Part shown: piece by piece, positions 43,564-51,858 of the stretch
How the letters are laid out: each line of letters starts with the position of its first letter
How positions within the stretch are numbered: position 1 is the first letter of the stretch
DNA from: a bacterium
GTDB taxonomy: Bacteria; Hydrothermota; Tepidihabitantia; SM23-42; JAOAFX01
DNA length: 57,557 bases
Reading direction: 5' to 3'
NCBI GenBank assembly: GCA_036382775.1
Contig: DASVHD010000026.1
Location: 1-57,557 of the forward strand
Made by a program: the position numbers and the translations under genes
Notes under the pieces: model-generated
Seen by the model: only the letters and a program-made list of their open reading frames with translations
The model's database searches: none
Told to the model about the DNA's origin: nothing

Positions 43564-46052
43564 CCCGGACCTCCGATCGATCCGAAATACCCGATCACAT
43601 TACCGGCCTGAAAAGCCAGCAGCACGCTGACGATGATAAGGACAACGACCAAGAACTCTTCTATACCATACCGTTTCCGCGACTGGAGCACCGCGGGGCC
43701 CAAGAAGACCTTCCGGATCACGCGCAAGAACGCGACAAGGTTCAATAGGCTGCTTAAACCGATCATGCAGACAATGGACCCGTTGCCTTCGAAGAGCGAC
43801 GTGGTCATATATTTGCCGAGGAAATTGGAACTGGGAGGAAGCGACGATAACATCAAACCACCGACAATGAACCCAACCGACATCACACCCGCGTTGTTAA
43901 CCAGTCCGGTTATCTCCTGGACCTTGCTTTTGCCTGTCAATCTGAACGCCGTCTTGATGCCCATGGCGACCAGTAAAATCGCGACGACTGAATTGCACGT
44001 TTGCAGAAGACCGACCGCCAGGCTATGGCTGTAACCCAGCATGACAAAGCCGCATTGTCCGGCCGCGATCGCGAACAGGAACTTGTTAAGATTGTTTTCA
44101 GTGACCGCGATAAGCGGCCCGCCGACCAGAAGCAGCAGGGCGAAGACCTGCAGATCGAATATAGAACCCGTGGTTATGTAACCCAGCAAGGGCACAACCA
44201 AAACGATCAAACCCCATAAGACCAGCGACTTCAAAGTCGAGCTCAGGAGCCTGACCGTTTCCGCGATAACATAATTGAGCTGGTCGACAACGCGGTCGAC
44301 GTACTTGAATACTATCGCCGCGGTTCCTTCGGCAAATTTCAAGAGCAAATTAAAGAGATCGTATACGCCGGCGGCGCCCTTTTCGTAAAGCATAGGCAGG
44401 TACTTTATATGCTTTATCGAAGAATAAAATTCGGTACCCGGAATCCGGGCTTCTTCACCTTCCATGATCTCGCCGCCGACAAAGATCCGGCTTTGCCTTG
44501 GTTTCAGGGCAGTGCCGGACAGGAAGATGATAAAACCGATAACGAGGGCTATAATTATGAGCATAACGGCGATCACCGGCGACCAATACCCGGAGCTCTG
44601 TATCGCGAAGGGCAGTGACGGCGCGATCAGGAACTTCATGGGGATCTGTGCCGCGAATATGCCAAAGACGATGCAGAAAAAAGCCAGAATCAGAGATGGT
44701 GCGACCAATTCGAAGCGGTTTTCTTTCACGCCATCGAATTCCTTGGGACGGCTACCCAGGAAAACCGAATGGATCATCTTCAGAAAAGAAGCGAGGGTCA
44801 AGACGCTGCCGAACATCGCGGCGATCAAGAATATCGGCCAGATAACAGTTTCCCGCGATAACTGGACTACGCCCTGATAAACCATCCATTTTGAATAGAA
44901 ACCATTCAAGGGCGGGACACCGGAAATAGCCAGCGCGGCCACTATGAACGACAAAAAAGTCAGCGGCATTTTATTTCCCAGTCCGCCAAGTCGCTCCAGA
45001 TCCGTGGTCTTTGTTCGATATTCAACACTCCCAGTTGATAGAAACAAGCAGGCTTTGTAAATCGTGTGATTGATCATATGGAATAATCCGCCGGCGATCC
45101 CGATGGGGATGCCCGTGCCGATCCCCAGGACCATATAACCAACCTGGGAAACCGCGTGGAACGACAATAATCGTATTGCTTCCTTCTGGATCATCGCCAT
45201 CATCACGGCGGCGACGATCGTCACCGAACCGATGATCATCAATAGCAGCCTTAAAGGCATTGAACCGTGCAGGTCAAAAACAAAATAGGAAACCCTGATC
45301 AACATGTAGATGCCGAGCAGTTTATCAAGGCTCGCGGGGATGAAAGCCATCGTTGGCGCAGGGGCGACCTTGGCAGCTTCAGGAATCCAGCTGTGCAAAG
45401 GCATAGCGCCCGCCTTAGCAAGGATGCCGATAAGTATCAGGATATAGGCAAAGACCGCGAGGGGCTGATCAAGGCGCAAGGGATGATTTAAGGTCATCGT
45501 GGCAACGCCAAATTTTACGAATATCAAAATAAACCCAAGGATCAAGAAAACATCAGAGATGCCGATGATAAGAAACGCCTTTTGAGCGGCTCCTGAAGGG
45601 TCCTTGCGGGCAACCATCATCATCGCATAAAGCACCACTACCAGGAAACCCCAGAAAAAAACCAGCATGAATGGACTGTGGGAAAGCGCCGCGCCGTTGG
45701 CCGCCGCCAGCGTCAAAAGAATGTAAAAAACGTAGAAACGGCTCCCCGGATATCCGTGAAGGAATGATGGCGAATAAAGCGCCAGCAAGGCGGCAAAGGC
45801 TGAACAGCCCATGATGATGAAACTGCTCAAGGCATCCGCGTAGAGAGCCAGCGATAAACCGTAGAGGTTCATGATTTCGAACGAGAAGGGCGCCAGCCGA
45901 GCGGCGAGAAAGATCCTTATGGTCAGATAAAATACAAAAAGCGCAGCGCCAAGTCCCACCGCTCTCCTGATCGGCTTGATCAGAGCGAAGAAAGAGCATA
46001 TTGCCGGAACGAGGATGGTCAGGATAAGGAGGGAACCGTTCGGGTCATTCAT
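43560..46052 (-). CDS. Long antiporter-like subunit with an extra half-antiporter module
   Basis: An 830-aa membrane protein. Residues ~1-500 form a NuoL/M/N-type unit that keeps the TM7 and TM8 lysines (Lys213 in LAKAGAMPLHSW, Lys244 in SLDKLLG) but has FFWGF at 132-136 where TM5 normally has Glu. An amphipathic segment (~545-610, KYLPMLYEKGAAG and on) resembles the lateral-helix region. Residues ~615-830 look like a second, degenerate C-terminal half of the same fold (ENNLNKFLFAIAAGQCGFVM, LSSLPPSSNFLGKYM). GAGGTGG lies upstream of the ATG, and a separate promoter precedes it. Confidence 0.85.
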   Translation of the reverse strand: MNDPNGSLLILTILVPAICSFFALIKPIRRAVGLGAALFVFYLTIRIFLAARLAPFSFEIMNLYGLSLALYADALSSFIIMGCSAFAALLALYSPSFLHGYPGSRFYVFYILLTLAAANGAALSHSPFMLVFFWGFLVVVLYAMMMVARKDPSGAAQKAFLIIGISDVFLILGFILIFVKFGVATMTLNHPLRLDQPLAVFAYILILIGILAKAGAMPLHSWIPEAAKVAPAPTMAFIPASLDKLLGIYMLIRVSYFVFDLHGSMPLRLLLMIIGSVTIVAAVMMAMIQKEAIRLLSFHAVSQVGYMVLGIGTGIPIGIAGGLFHMINHTIYKACLFLSTGSVEYRTKTTDLERLGGLGNKMPLTFLSFIVAALAISGVPPLNGFYSKWMVYQGVVQLSRETVIWPIFLIAAMFGSVLTLASFLKMIHSVFLGSRPKEFDGVKENRFELVAPSLILAFFCIVFGIFAAQIPMKFLIAPSLPFAIQSSGYWSPVIAVMLIIIALVIGFIIFLSGTALKPRQSRIFVGGEIMEGEEARIPGTEFYSSIKHIKYLPMLYEKGAAGVYDLFNLLLKFAEGTAAIVFKYVDRVVDQLNYVIAETVRLLSSTLKSLVLWGLIVLVVPLLGYITTGSIFDLQVFALLLLVGGPLIAVTENNLNKFLFAIAAGQCGFVMLGYSHSLAVGLLQTCNSVVAILLVAMGIKTAFRLTGKSKVQEITGLVNNAGVMSVGFIVGGLMLSSLPPSSNFLGKYMTTSLFEGNGSIVCMIGLSSLLNLVAFLRVIRKVFLGPAVLQSRKRYGIEEFLVVVLIIVSVLLAFQAGNVIGYFGSIGGPG

Positions 46053-46105
46053 GCATCCACCTCGATCTTTGGAAACAGAGGCGTTCAGTCTTCATGAACG
46101 AATCG

Positions 46106-46133
46106 ATTATATTCATATGCCGTGAGCTGTCAA
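46106..46133 (-). promoter_or_regulatory. Internal consensus promoter within the hydrogenase operon
   Basis: Minus strand: TTGACA (46133-46128), 16 bp, TATAAT (46111-46106). It lies just after the ferredoxin gene stop at 46140 and gives a ~46-nt leader to the 830-aa antiporter gene. Confidence 0.75.
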
Positions 46134-46139
46134 ACATAT

Positions 46140-46745
46140 TCAGTATCCCCAGATCTCGTGAAGGTAGACGCTGCGCCGGCATGCCGGGCAAAGGAATCTG
46201 AGATGCTCGCTTCGGTACGGCGCAGCATCCTTGTTTCTGGGCAGATTCTCCTCGCCGTATTCCTGCGATAAAACCAGGAACAAGGTCGGGTTCGCGTAAG
46301 CAAGCTCGCCAACCCGGTGCGCGATCCACAGCAACTGCGCGCGCGTTGTGATCACGGTCCCGCAGCGCTCGCAGAGGATCAGCTCTTTCTCGATCGAGTT
46401 GGTGTAGCCATCCTTTGTTATCTGTACCAGGTCATATTCCTGGGTGTGCCGTATCCCATCTTTGGTCGTGCAGTACGCGACGCACTGGCCGCAGTACACG
46501 CACCGCTCCTGGTAATGGATCTCGCGTCTTATTTTTTTCGTTCTATTGTCTTCCTGAGCCCGGGCATTGGCCGGGCAAACTTCAACGCAGGCACCGCAGA
46601 GAATGCATTTATCAAGATCGAATTCTATCTTTCCCCTGAACCTTTTCTGCGCGGGCGATGGCTTTCCGGGGAATTGGCTCGTATAAGGTCCTTTGAATAT
46701 CGCTTTGATCGCCTCGATCAGTTCTCTTATCTTAGGCTTGCGCAT
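46140..46745 (-). CDS. Ferredoxin-type subunit (NuoI/HycF-like) of the hydrogenase
   Basis: A 201-aa protein. Two [4Fe-4S] sites, CILCGACVEVCP and CVYCGQCVAYC, follow an N-terminal segment with KGPYTSQFP. The C-terminal half adds two more CxxC pairs (CERCGTVI, CPACRRS), probably a zinc site as in HycF/HyfH-like proteins. It would conduct electrons between the peripheral Fe-S subunits and the small subunit. GGGGGA precedes the ATG; 51 bp separate it from the 520-aa antiporter gene. Confidence 0.88.
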   Translation of the reverse strand: MRKPKIRELIEAIKAIFKGPYTSQFPGKPSPAQKRFRGKIEFDLDKCILCGACVEVCPANARAQEDNRTKKIRREIHYQERCVYCGQCVAYCTTKDGIRHTQEYDLVQITKDGYTNSIEKELILCERCGTVITTRAQLLWIAHRVGELAYANPTLFLVLSQEYGEENLPRNKDAAPYRSEHLRFLCPACRRSVYLHEIWGY

Positions 46746-46796
46746 TTTTCCCCCAGATCATTTCTCTTGTTTTTTTCATAAGATATCCGTGTTCAT

Positions 46797-48359
46797 CTAA
46801 GCCAATCCGGACTGTCGTTTGATCGTTTTGCCGAAAATCAGAATGACCAGGCCAACGATAAAACCGGCCATGACCAGTACCGTCGCCAGGACCGATGACC
46901 CGAAGCTAAATGCCGGGATCTTGAACGGCAGAGATGGATATACCAGTTTGCTGAGCGGGATCTGATGCACCAAAACGCCGAACACGATGCATGCAAGCGC
47001 AAAAACAAGGGTCGTCGCCATCATTTCGAACCGGATCTCGCACACTCTGTCCGATCCCTCCGGTCTCTTGCTTAGAAAAAATATGTAGACCATCTTCATC
47101 AGGGACATTACCGCCAGAACACTGCCCGATATCATTACCAGCAGGAATACCGGCCACAGGATCGTCTGCCCTGACAATTCCATTATGCCCTGATAGAGCA
47201 TCCACTTCGAATAAAACCCGTTCAAAGGCGGCACGTCCGAAATCGCCAATGCCGTGATAATAAAAGCGATCGCTGTGAAAGGCATCCTTGGGATTATTCC
47301 GCGAAAATCGCTTAGCCGCGTTGTTTTTGTTCGGAATTCCACCGAGCCCGCCGACAGGATCAAACCGGCTTTAGAGATCACGCTGTTTATCATATGGAAC
47401 AACCCGCCCGCAACGCCGACCGGACTGCCCGTCCCTATCCCCAGCACCACGAAGCCGACCTGGGCGACAGTGTGAAACGAAAGTATCCTCATGGCGTCAT
47501 CCTGCGCGATCGTTTTTATCAAAGCTACCAATACGGTCATTGAGCCGATCGCCATAATGACCAGCCTGAGCAACAGTGAATTTGAAAGGTTAAAAATGTA
47601 ATAGCATGACCTGATGAGCAAATATATCCCCAACAGATTGTTCAGACTCGCGGGTATGAATGCCATCGTGGACGCGGGTACAACCGTTGCGGCTTCTGCG
47701 GACCAGATCTCCGAAGGGATCGCCCCAGCCAGAACAAGCGCGCCGATCGACATCAGAATAAATGAGATTACCGGAAGGGGGCCGTCAAATCCTATCCTGG
47801 GTTCAACTGGAAAGCTCAGCCCATCGCTGTGTTTCATTAACAACATACCAATACCCACGATGATCAAGAAAACCGCGAGGCCATTTATCACTGCCGCCCT
47901 TCGGGCGGCAAGCGTACTGTCTTTTTTACCGATAAGCAGGAATTTGTAGATCAAAAACACCATGACTGCCAACGCCAGGCTCAGCATGAACGGACTGCCG
48001 CTGACAACAATGATATTTGCCACTGACAGAGCAACGGCAACGTACAGGTAGTAAATTCGCTCCCTGGGTGTTTTCAGCATCGCTCTCAGCGCATAAAACC
48101 AGATCAGAAATGCGATCGCTGAGATGAAGAGAAGTACCAGTCCCGAGAGGCTGTCAAGATAAAACCGGAAACCGACACCGGGGATCACGCTTATGGTATA
48201 GGCTATCGTGCTGGTCCTGGTGATGATGAACAATTGTATCGAGAAGAACAAGGTGAGAAAAAACCCCATAAAATTGAGTTCGTTCCTCAATAATTTGACA
48301 AAATACGCAAGGAGACCGGCCAGCACGGGAAAGAAAATGATATATAATATCTGGTTCAT
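46797..48359 (-). CDS. Antiporter-like membrane subunit lacking pump residues
   Basis: A 520-aa, ~14-helix relative of NuoL/M/N, closest in wording to the 830-aa subunit (shared TMAFIPASL, LLGIYLLIR, VPPLNGFYSKWMLYQG). Unlike it, the TM7 Lys is Leu210 (LVLAGAIPSEIW), the TM8 Lys is Asn241 (SLNNLLG), and TM5 has no Glu (LSLALAVMVFLIYKF). The TM12 Lys in FYSKW remains. It is therefore unlikely to pump protons by the known mechanism. Its start overlaps the large-subunit stop (ATGA). Alternative view: it could carry another ion or be structural. Confidence 0.85.
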   Translation of the reverse strand: MNQILYIIFFPVLAGLLAYFVKLLRNELNFMGFFLTLFFSIQLFIITRTSTIAYTISVIPGVGFRFYLDSLSGLVLLFISAIAFLIWFYALRAMLKTPRERIYYLYVAVALSVANIIVVSGSPFMLSLALAVMVFLIYKFLLIGKKDSTLAARRAAVINGLAVFLIIVGIGMLLMKHSDGLSFPVEPRIGFDGPLPVISFILMSIGALVLAGAIPSEIWSAEAATVVPASTMAFIPASLNNLLGIYLLIRSCYYIFNLSNSLLLRLVIMAIGSMTVLVALIKTIAQDDAMRILSFHTVAQVGFVVLGIGTGSPVGVAGGLFHMINSVISKAGLILSAGSVEFRTKTTRLSDFRGIIPRMPFTAIAFIITALAISDVPPLNGFYSKWMLYQGIMELSGQTILWPVFLLVMISGSVLAVMSLMKMVYIFFLSKRPEGSDRVCEIRFEMMATTLVFALACIVFGVLVHQIPLSKLVYPSLPFKIPAFSFGSSVLATVLVMAGFIVGLVILIFGKTIKRQSGLA

Positions 48360-49558
48360 GTTCCCGACAAAGTCCTGTACAGCTGGTTTCCGTATCGCTT
48401 TTTGATCTTCTCGGTTTTCTGCCAGGAAAGTTTCAGCAGGTCAAGGCCGGAAAATTTCTTTTTGCCATCCACATATACCGCAGTTCTTTCAGTACAGCAG
48501 TAGCAGGGATCGACCGCCGCCAGGACCAACGCTGCGTCAGCGATGGAATAACCTTTGACCGCCACGACATTGGAGGGAATATTCATATAGCTGGGCGCGC
48601 GTATCTTATGCCGGACCGGCATATTAGAACCATCGCTACGGACATAGTGGAATACTTCGCCCCTCGGCGCTTCGTGCCGGCCGATCCCTTCGCCGACCGG
48701 TATTTCCGCTATTCTTTCCTCGATCGGGCCATCCGGCATCTGCTTGAGACACTGACGGATGATCTTGATGGATTCGAAGCATTCCAGCAGCCTTACTTTG
48801 GCCTTGGCCAGCACGTCACCCTCGTTGAAAACGATCGTGTTCCAGTCGATCTTGTCATAAGCGTCATAGGGATCGTCTTTACGCACGTCGATCGCACAAC
48901 CGGACGCCCGGGCCGTGGGACCGAGCACGCCGTAAGCGATGGCATCGGCCTTCGGCAGAATACCAACCCCCTCTAACCGCGCCCTGATCACCGGGTCGTC
49001 GAGCACGGCTTTAGTGAACAGTTCTGCTTTCTTTTCCACTTCGTTCAGTACTTTTTCGATCCGGGGAAAATCTTCGGGCAGGATATCACGCCGTGCGCCT
49101 GCCACCTTGTTCACTGCGTAGTGGTTGCGGTTGCCCATGATCAGCTCGAAGAGATCAAGGATCGGTTCCCGGTACCGCCACACCCACATCCAGACCGTAT
49201 TGTAACCGATAAAATGCCCGGCAAGACCGACCCAGAGAAAATGCGAGTGGAGCCGCTCCAGCTCGGCGACGATGGTCCGGATGTATTGCGCTCGAGGAGG
49301 CGCTTTGATCTTCCAGGCATCTTCCACGGCCATGACATAAGCGTATGGATGAGAATCCGAGCATATGCCGCATATCCTTTCAACGAGAAAAGGAACCTGG
49401 TCATAGGTCATCGTGGTTGCCAGGTATTCATGACCGCGGTGATTGTAGCCGAGATTGATCTCCATATCGATGACTTTTTCGCCCTCGACAATCAGCTTGA
49501 AGAACTCCGGCTCCTCCTGTAACGGGTGATAGGGCCCGATCGGTATGATCCGCTTCAT
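48356..49558 (-). CDS. Group 4 [NiFe]-hydrogenase large subunit
   Basis: A 400-aa protein of the NuoD/HycE/EchE family. Both NiFe ligand motifs are intact: RICGIC at 61-66 (ERICGICSDSH) and DPCYCC at 350-355, so it should bind the NiFe centre, unlike NuoD of complex I. About 45 residues follow the second motif; in processed hydrogenases such a tail is removed by a protease, but group 4 members differ on this point and no maturation protease gene is in the window. It produces or consumes H2. Context: small subunit, NuoC-like and NuoH-like subunits lie directly upstream. Confidence 0.94.
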   Translation of the reverse strand: MKRIIPIGPYHPLQEEPEFFKLIVEGEKVIDMEINLGYNHRGHEYLATTMTYDQVPFLVERICGICSDSHPYAYVMAVEDAWKIKAPPRAQYIRTIVAELERLHSHFLWVGLAGHFIGYNTVWMWVWRYREPILDLFELIMGNRNHYAVNKVAGARRDILPEDFPRIEKVLNEVEKKAELFTKAVLDDPVIRARLEGVGILPKADAIAYGVLGPTARASGCAIDVRKDDPYDAYDKIDWNTIVFNEGDVLAKAKVRLLECFESIKIIRQCLKQMPDGPIEERIAEIPVGEGIGRHEAPRGEVFHYVRSDGSNMPVRHKIRAPSYMNIPSNVVAVKGYSIADAALVLAAVDPCYCCTERTAVYVDGKKKFSGLDLLKLSWQKTEKIKKRYGNQLYRTLSGT

Positions 49559-49561
49559 GAT

Positions 49562-50041
49562 CTACCTTTGCTTATCCTCGTAATCCCGGCGCAGTGGATA
49601 CGCTGTATCAGGCCAATCATCAGGCGTCAGCAGGGGTGCCAGATTCGGATGCCCGATAAAATCCACGCCCAGAAGCTCATGGATCTCCCGCTCGATCCAG
49701 TTCGCCGCGGGCAGGAAATCAGTCAGGCTTTTGATGCTCAGATCATCCTTGGGCGCGACGGTCTTCACGTTATAATACGTGCCTGACGCGTCATGCGAGA
49801 AATTGTATATGATCTCGATACCGCGTCTTGTATCGATACCGGTAGCGATCGAAAAACGGCATTTTTTTATTTCGAAAAGGTACTGCGCCAGGTCATGGGC
49901 TAAAGCTCGGTCGATCGTGAGGTAGACCCGGCGGGGTGCGTGGACCTTGACCTCCAGACCCGGGTATTTCTTTTCCAGATCAGCGATCAGATCCGGTGAA
50001 TACTCTTTGCGCATACCGCCGTCCTTTTTTGCTGCGGTCAT
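49562..50041 (-). CDS. NuoC-like subunit of the hydrogenase
   Basis: A 159-aa protein of the 30-kDa/NuoC family. Diagnostic parts are IEIIYNFSHDASGTYYNVKTV, IKSLTDFLPAANWIEREIHELLGVDF and the C-terminal YPLRRDYEDK. It joins the large and small subunits in the hydrogenase module. It ends 3 bp before the large-subunit gene. An alternative start at ATG 50014 (MRKEYSPDLI) is possible. Confidence 0.9.
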   Translation of the reverse strand: MTAAKKDGGMRKEYSPDLIADLEKKYPGLEVKVHAPRRVYLTIDRALAHDLAQYLFEIKKCRFSIATGIDTRRGIEIIYNFSHDASGTYYNVKTVAPKDDLSIKSLTDFLPAANWIEREIHELLGVDFIGHPNLAPLLTPDDWPDTAYPLRRDYEDKQR

Positions 50042-50045
50042 TGTC

Positions 50046-50462
50046 TCATAACCTCTTAAGAGCCTTGACCACGCCCATAATTATCGCTTCGGGTTTGGGC
50101 GGGCAGCCCGGGATGTACACGTCGACCGGGATATGCTTGTCATAAGTTCCGACCGCAGTGTAAGAGTGTTCGAACATATGGCAATTGCAGGCGCACGTGC
50201 CCACGCCGATGACCAGACAGGGTTTGGGCGTCTGCTCGTACACCCGGAGCACCCGGGGCAGGCTCTTTTTGTTCAGAACCCCGGTAACCAGCAACGCATC
50301 CGCGTGGCGCGGCGAACCCACCAGAACGATCCCAAACCGCTCAACATCCCAGCGCGGCGTCAGCACGTCGAGTATCTCAATATCACAGTTGTTGCATGAT
50401 GCCGCCGCTACATGGAACACCCACGGCGATTTTTTCAAACCCCACAACTTGACGTTACCCAC
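50046..50462 (-). CDS. Hydrogenase small subunit (NuoB-like)
   Basis: A 138-aa protein that carries the proximal [4Fe-4S] cluster next to the NiFe site. Cysteine motifs: SCNNCDIEIL, GTCACN and GCPPKPEAI. The start is GTG 50462, with GGGAG 6-7 nt upstream. It lies between the NuoH-like and NuoC-like genes, the order found in many energy-converting hydrogenases. Confidence 0.92.
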   Translation of the reverse strand: MGNVKLWGLKKSPWVFHVAAASCNNCDIEILDVLTPRWDVERFGIVLVGSPRHADALLVTGVLNKKSLPRVLRVYEQTPKPCLVIGVGTCACNCHMFEHSYTAVGTYDKHIPVDVYIPGCPPKPEAIIMGVVKALKRL

Positions 50463-50473
50463 CTTTGACTCCC

Positions 50474-51391
50474 TTAAAAGCCCAAAAAAGCCAGTATCAA
50501 ACCAATGACCGCTACCGGCCCAAGGACGAACCAGAAAAATTTAAGCGCCTGGTCTATCCTCAAACGCGGGTTCGTGTTTTTGATCAGGACCATAAGAACG
50601 ATGATCAACAGGAATTTCAGCAGCGCAGTCCAGCTGGTGAGCCCGCCCCAGAGCATAGTGATAATGTACACCGGCAGAACGACCAGCATCATCGCGCGCG
50701 TGAGCCGGTACACAGCCAGCGCGACACCCGAATATTCGATATACGGACCGCTCATGATCTCCTGCTCCGCCTCTGGCGTATCGAAAGGAACATAACCAAC
50801 CTTTGCCTGAGCCGAAAGCAGCATGACGACACATGCGATCACGCCTGAAACCGAATAAAGATGGGGGTGCGCGGCTTGAGACGCCAAGATCTTCGAGACA
50901 TAGATACTGCCGCCTGATTTAAGGATGACCGTGGCCGTGGCGAGCAGGAACGGCAGTTCATAGGCAAAGTACAGCGTCATCTCCCTCGAAGCGCCGATGC
51001 TGGCAAGGGGGTTTTTCGACGCCGAGCCACCGATGATTATCGACAGCGGCAGCAGCGCAAAAAGATATATTATCACAATAAGATCGCCAATAAAAGATGA
51101 CCCGGGCCGAAAATTCATGATGAAGAGCATCACCGACAGCGTGGTGACCGCTATCAGACCGATCAGCGGCGCGAGGAAGAAAAGAAATTTTGAGGCTCCC
51201 TCGGGAACCATCGTTTCTTTCAACAACAGTTTAAGAAAATCAGCGTATGGCTGGTACCATGGCGGGCCTACTCTCCACTGAACGCGCGCGGTCACCTTGC
51301 GTTCAACCCACGTGAGAAATAACCCGGCGAACGCGGTGAAGATAAAACCCGGAAAGACCACGTACGCGAAGATGGTCGTCAACACGTTCAT
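50474..51391 (-). CDS. NuoH/HyfC-like membrane anchor subunit
   Basis: A 305-aa protein with about eight membrane segments. NuoH family wording: FLTWVERKVTARVQWRVGPPW, GASREMTLYFAYELPF, VGYVPFDTPEAEQEIMSGPYIEYSG. It anchors the hydrogenase module in the membrane and forms the first part of the ion path. Its ATG shares one base with the ferredoxin stop (TAATG). Confidence 0.93.
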   Translation of the reverse strand: MNVLTTIFAYVVFPGFIFTAFAGLFLTWVERKVTARVQWRVGPPWYQPYADFLKLLLKETMVPEGASKFLFFLAPLIGLIAVTTLSVMLFIMNFRPGSSFIGDLIVIIYLFALLPLSIIIGGSASKNPLASIGASREMTLYFAYELPFLLATATVILKSGGSIYVSKILASQAAHPHLYSVSGVIACVVMLLSAQAKVGYVPFDTPEAEQEIMSGPYIEYSGVALAVYRLTRAMMLVVLPVYIITMLWGGLTSWTALLKFLLIIVLMVLIKNTNPRLRIDQALKFFWFVLGPVAVIGLILAFLGF

Positions 51392-51858
51392 TATTTTCTC
51401 CTCACGAACGCGTCCTTTGAAACAAAGCGCACGCCGAGCTCCAGTTTGTCGATCTCCTCATCGCTCAGATACTTCAACGCGCCCGATGAACAAGCGGCCA
51501 CGCAGCGCGGACCCGCTTCGCGGTCGCGGCAGAGGTTGCATTTCTGCGATATGCGGCGCACCAGCGGCATGTCGATGACCCCGAAAGGACAGGCCAGCGC
51601 GCAACTGTGGCAGCCCGTGCATATGTAAGCGGACCGCTGCACGATGCCGGTCGCCTCATCGCGGGTAATGGCTGACACGGGGCAGGCTGCGGCGCAGAGA
51701 GGCTCGGTGCAGTGCTTGCAGGCCAGAGGCAGATAGGCAGTTACCTCAAGATCGGCATGGCGGATGCGTGCCTCGCCTTTAAAGGCAGCGCGGCAGGCAG
51801 CCTCGCAGGACCGGCACCCGCAGCATACGTCAAGATCGAGCACTATTCTTTGCGCCAT
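51391..51858 (-). CDS. Polyferredoxin (HycB/CooF-like), four [4Fe-4S] sites
   Basis: A 155-aa Fe-S protein with four cysteine groups in the DMSO-reductase beta-subunit pattern: CCGCRSCEAAC, CKHCTEPLCAAACP, CTGCHSCALACP and CNLCRDREAGPRCVAAC. It would pass electrons from the flavin and molybdopterin-like subunits to the hydrogenase. It overlaps the previous gene by 16 bp. In formate hydrogenlyase the equivalent HycB partners FdhF; here the partner lacks a Mo ligand. Confidence 0.9.
   Translation of the reverse strand: MAQRIVLDLDVCCGCRSCEAACRAAFKGEARIRHADLEVTAYLPLACKHCTEPLCAAACPVSAITRDEATGIVQRSAYICTGCHSCALACPFGVIDMPLVRRISQKCNLCRDREAGPRCVAACSSGALKYLSDEEIDKLELGVRFVSKDAFVRRK

Noticed and set aside
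46779-46800. ATGAACACGGAT-like text between two hydrogenase genes as a dispersed repeat
   Set aside because: Only about 12-16 bp resemble intergenic repeats seen in other genomes, and no second copy was noticed in this window.
48356-50462. Assignment as respiratory complex I (nuoBCD)
   Set aside because: The large subunit retains both pairs of NiFe-binding cysteines, which NuoD lacks, and the NADH module genes nuoE/F are absent.
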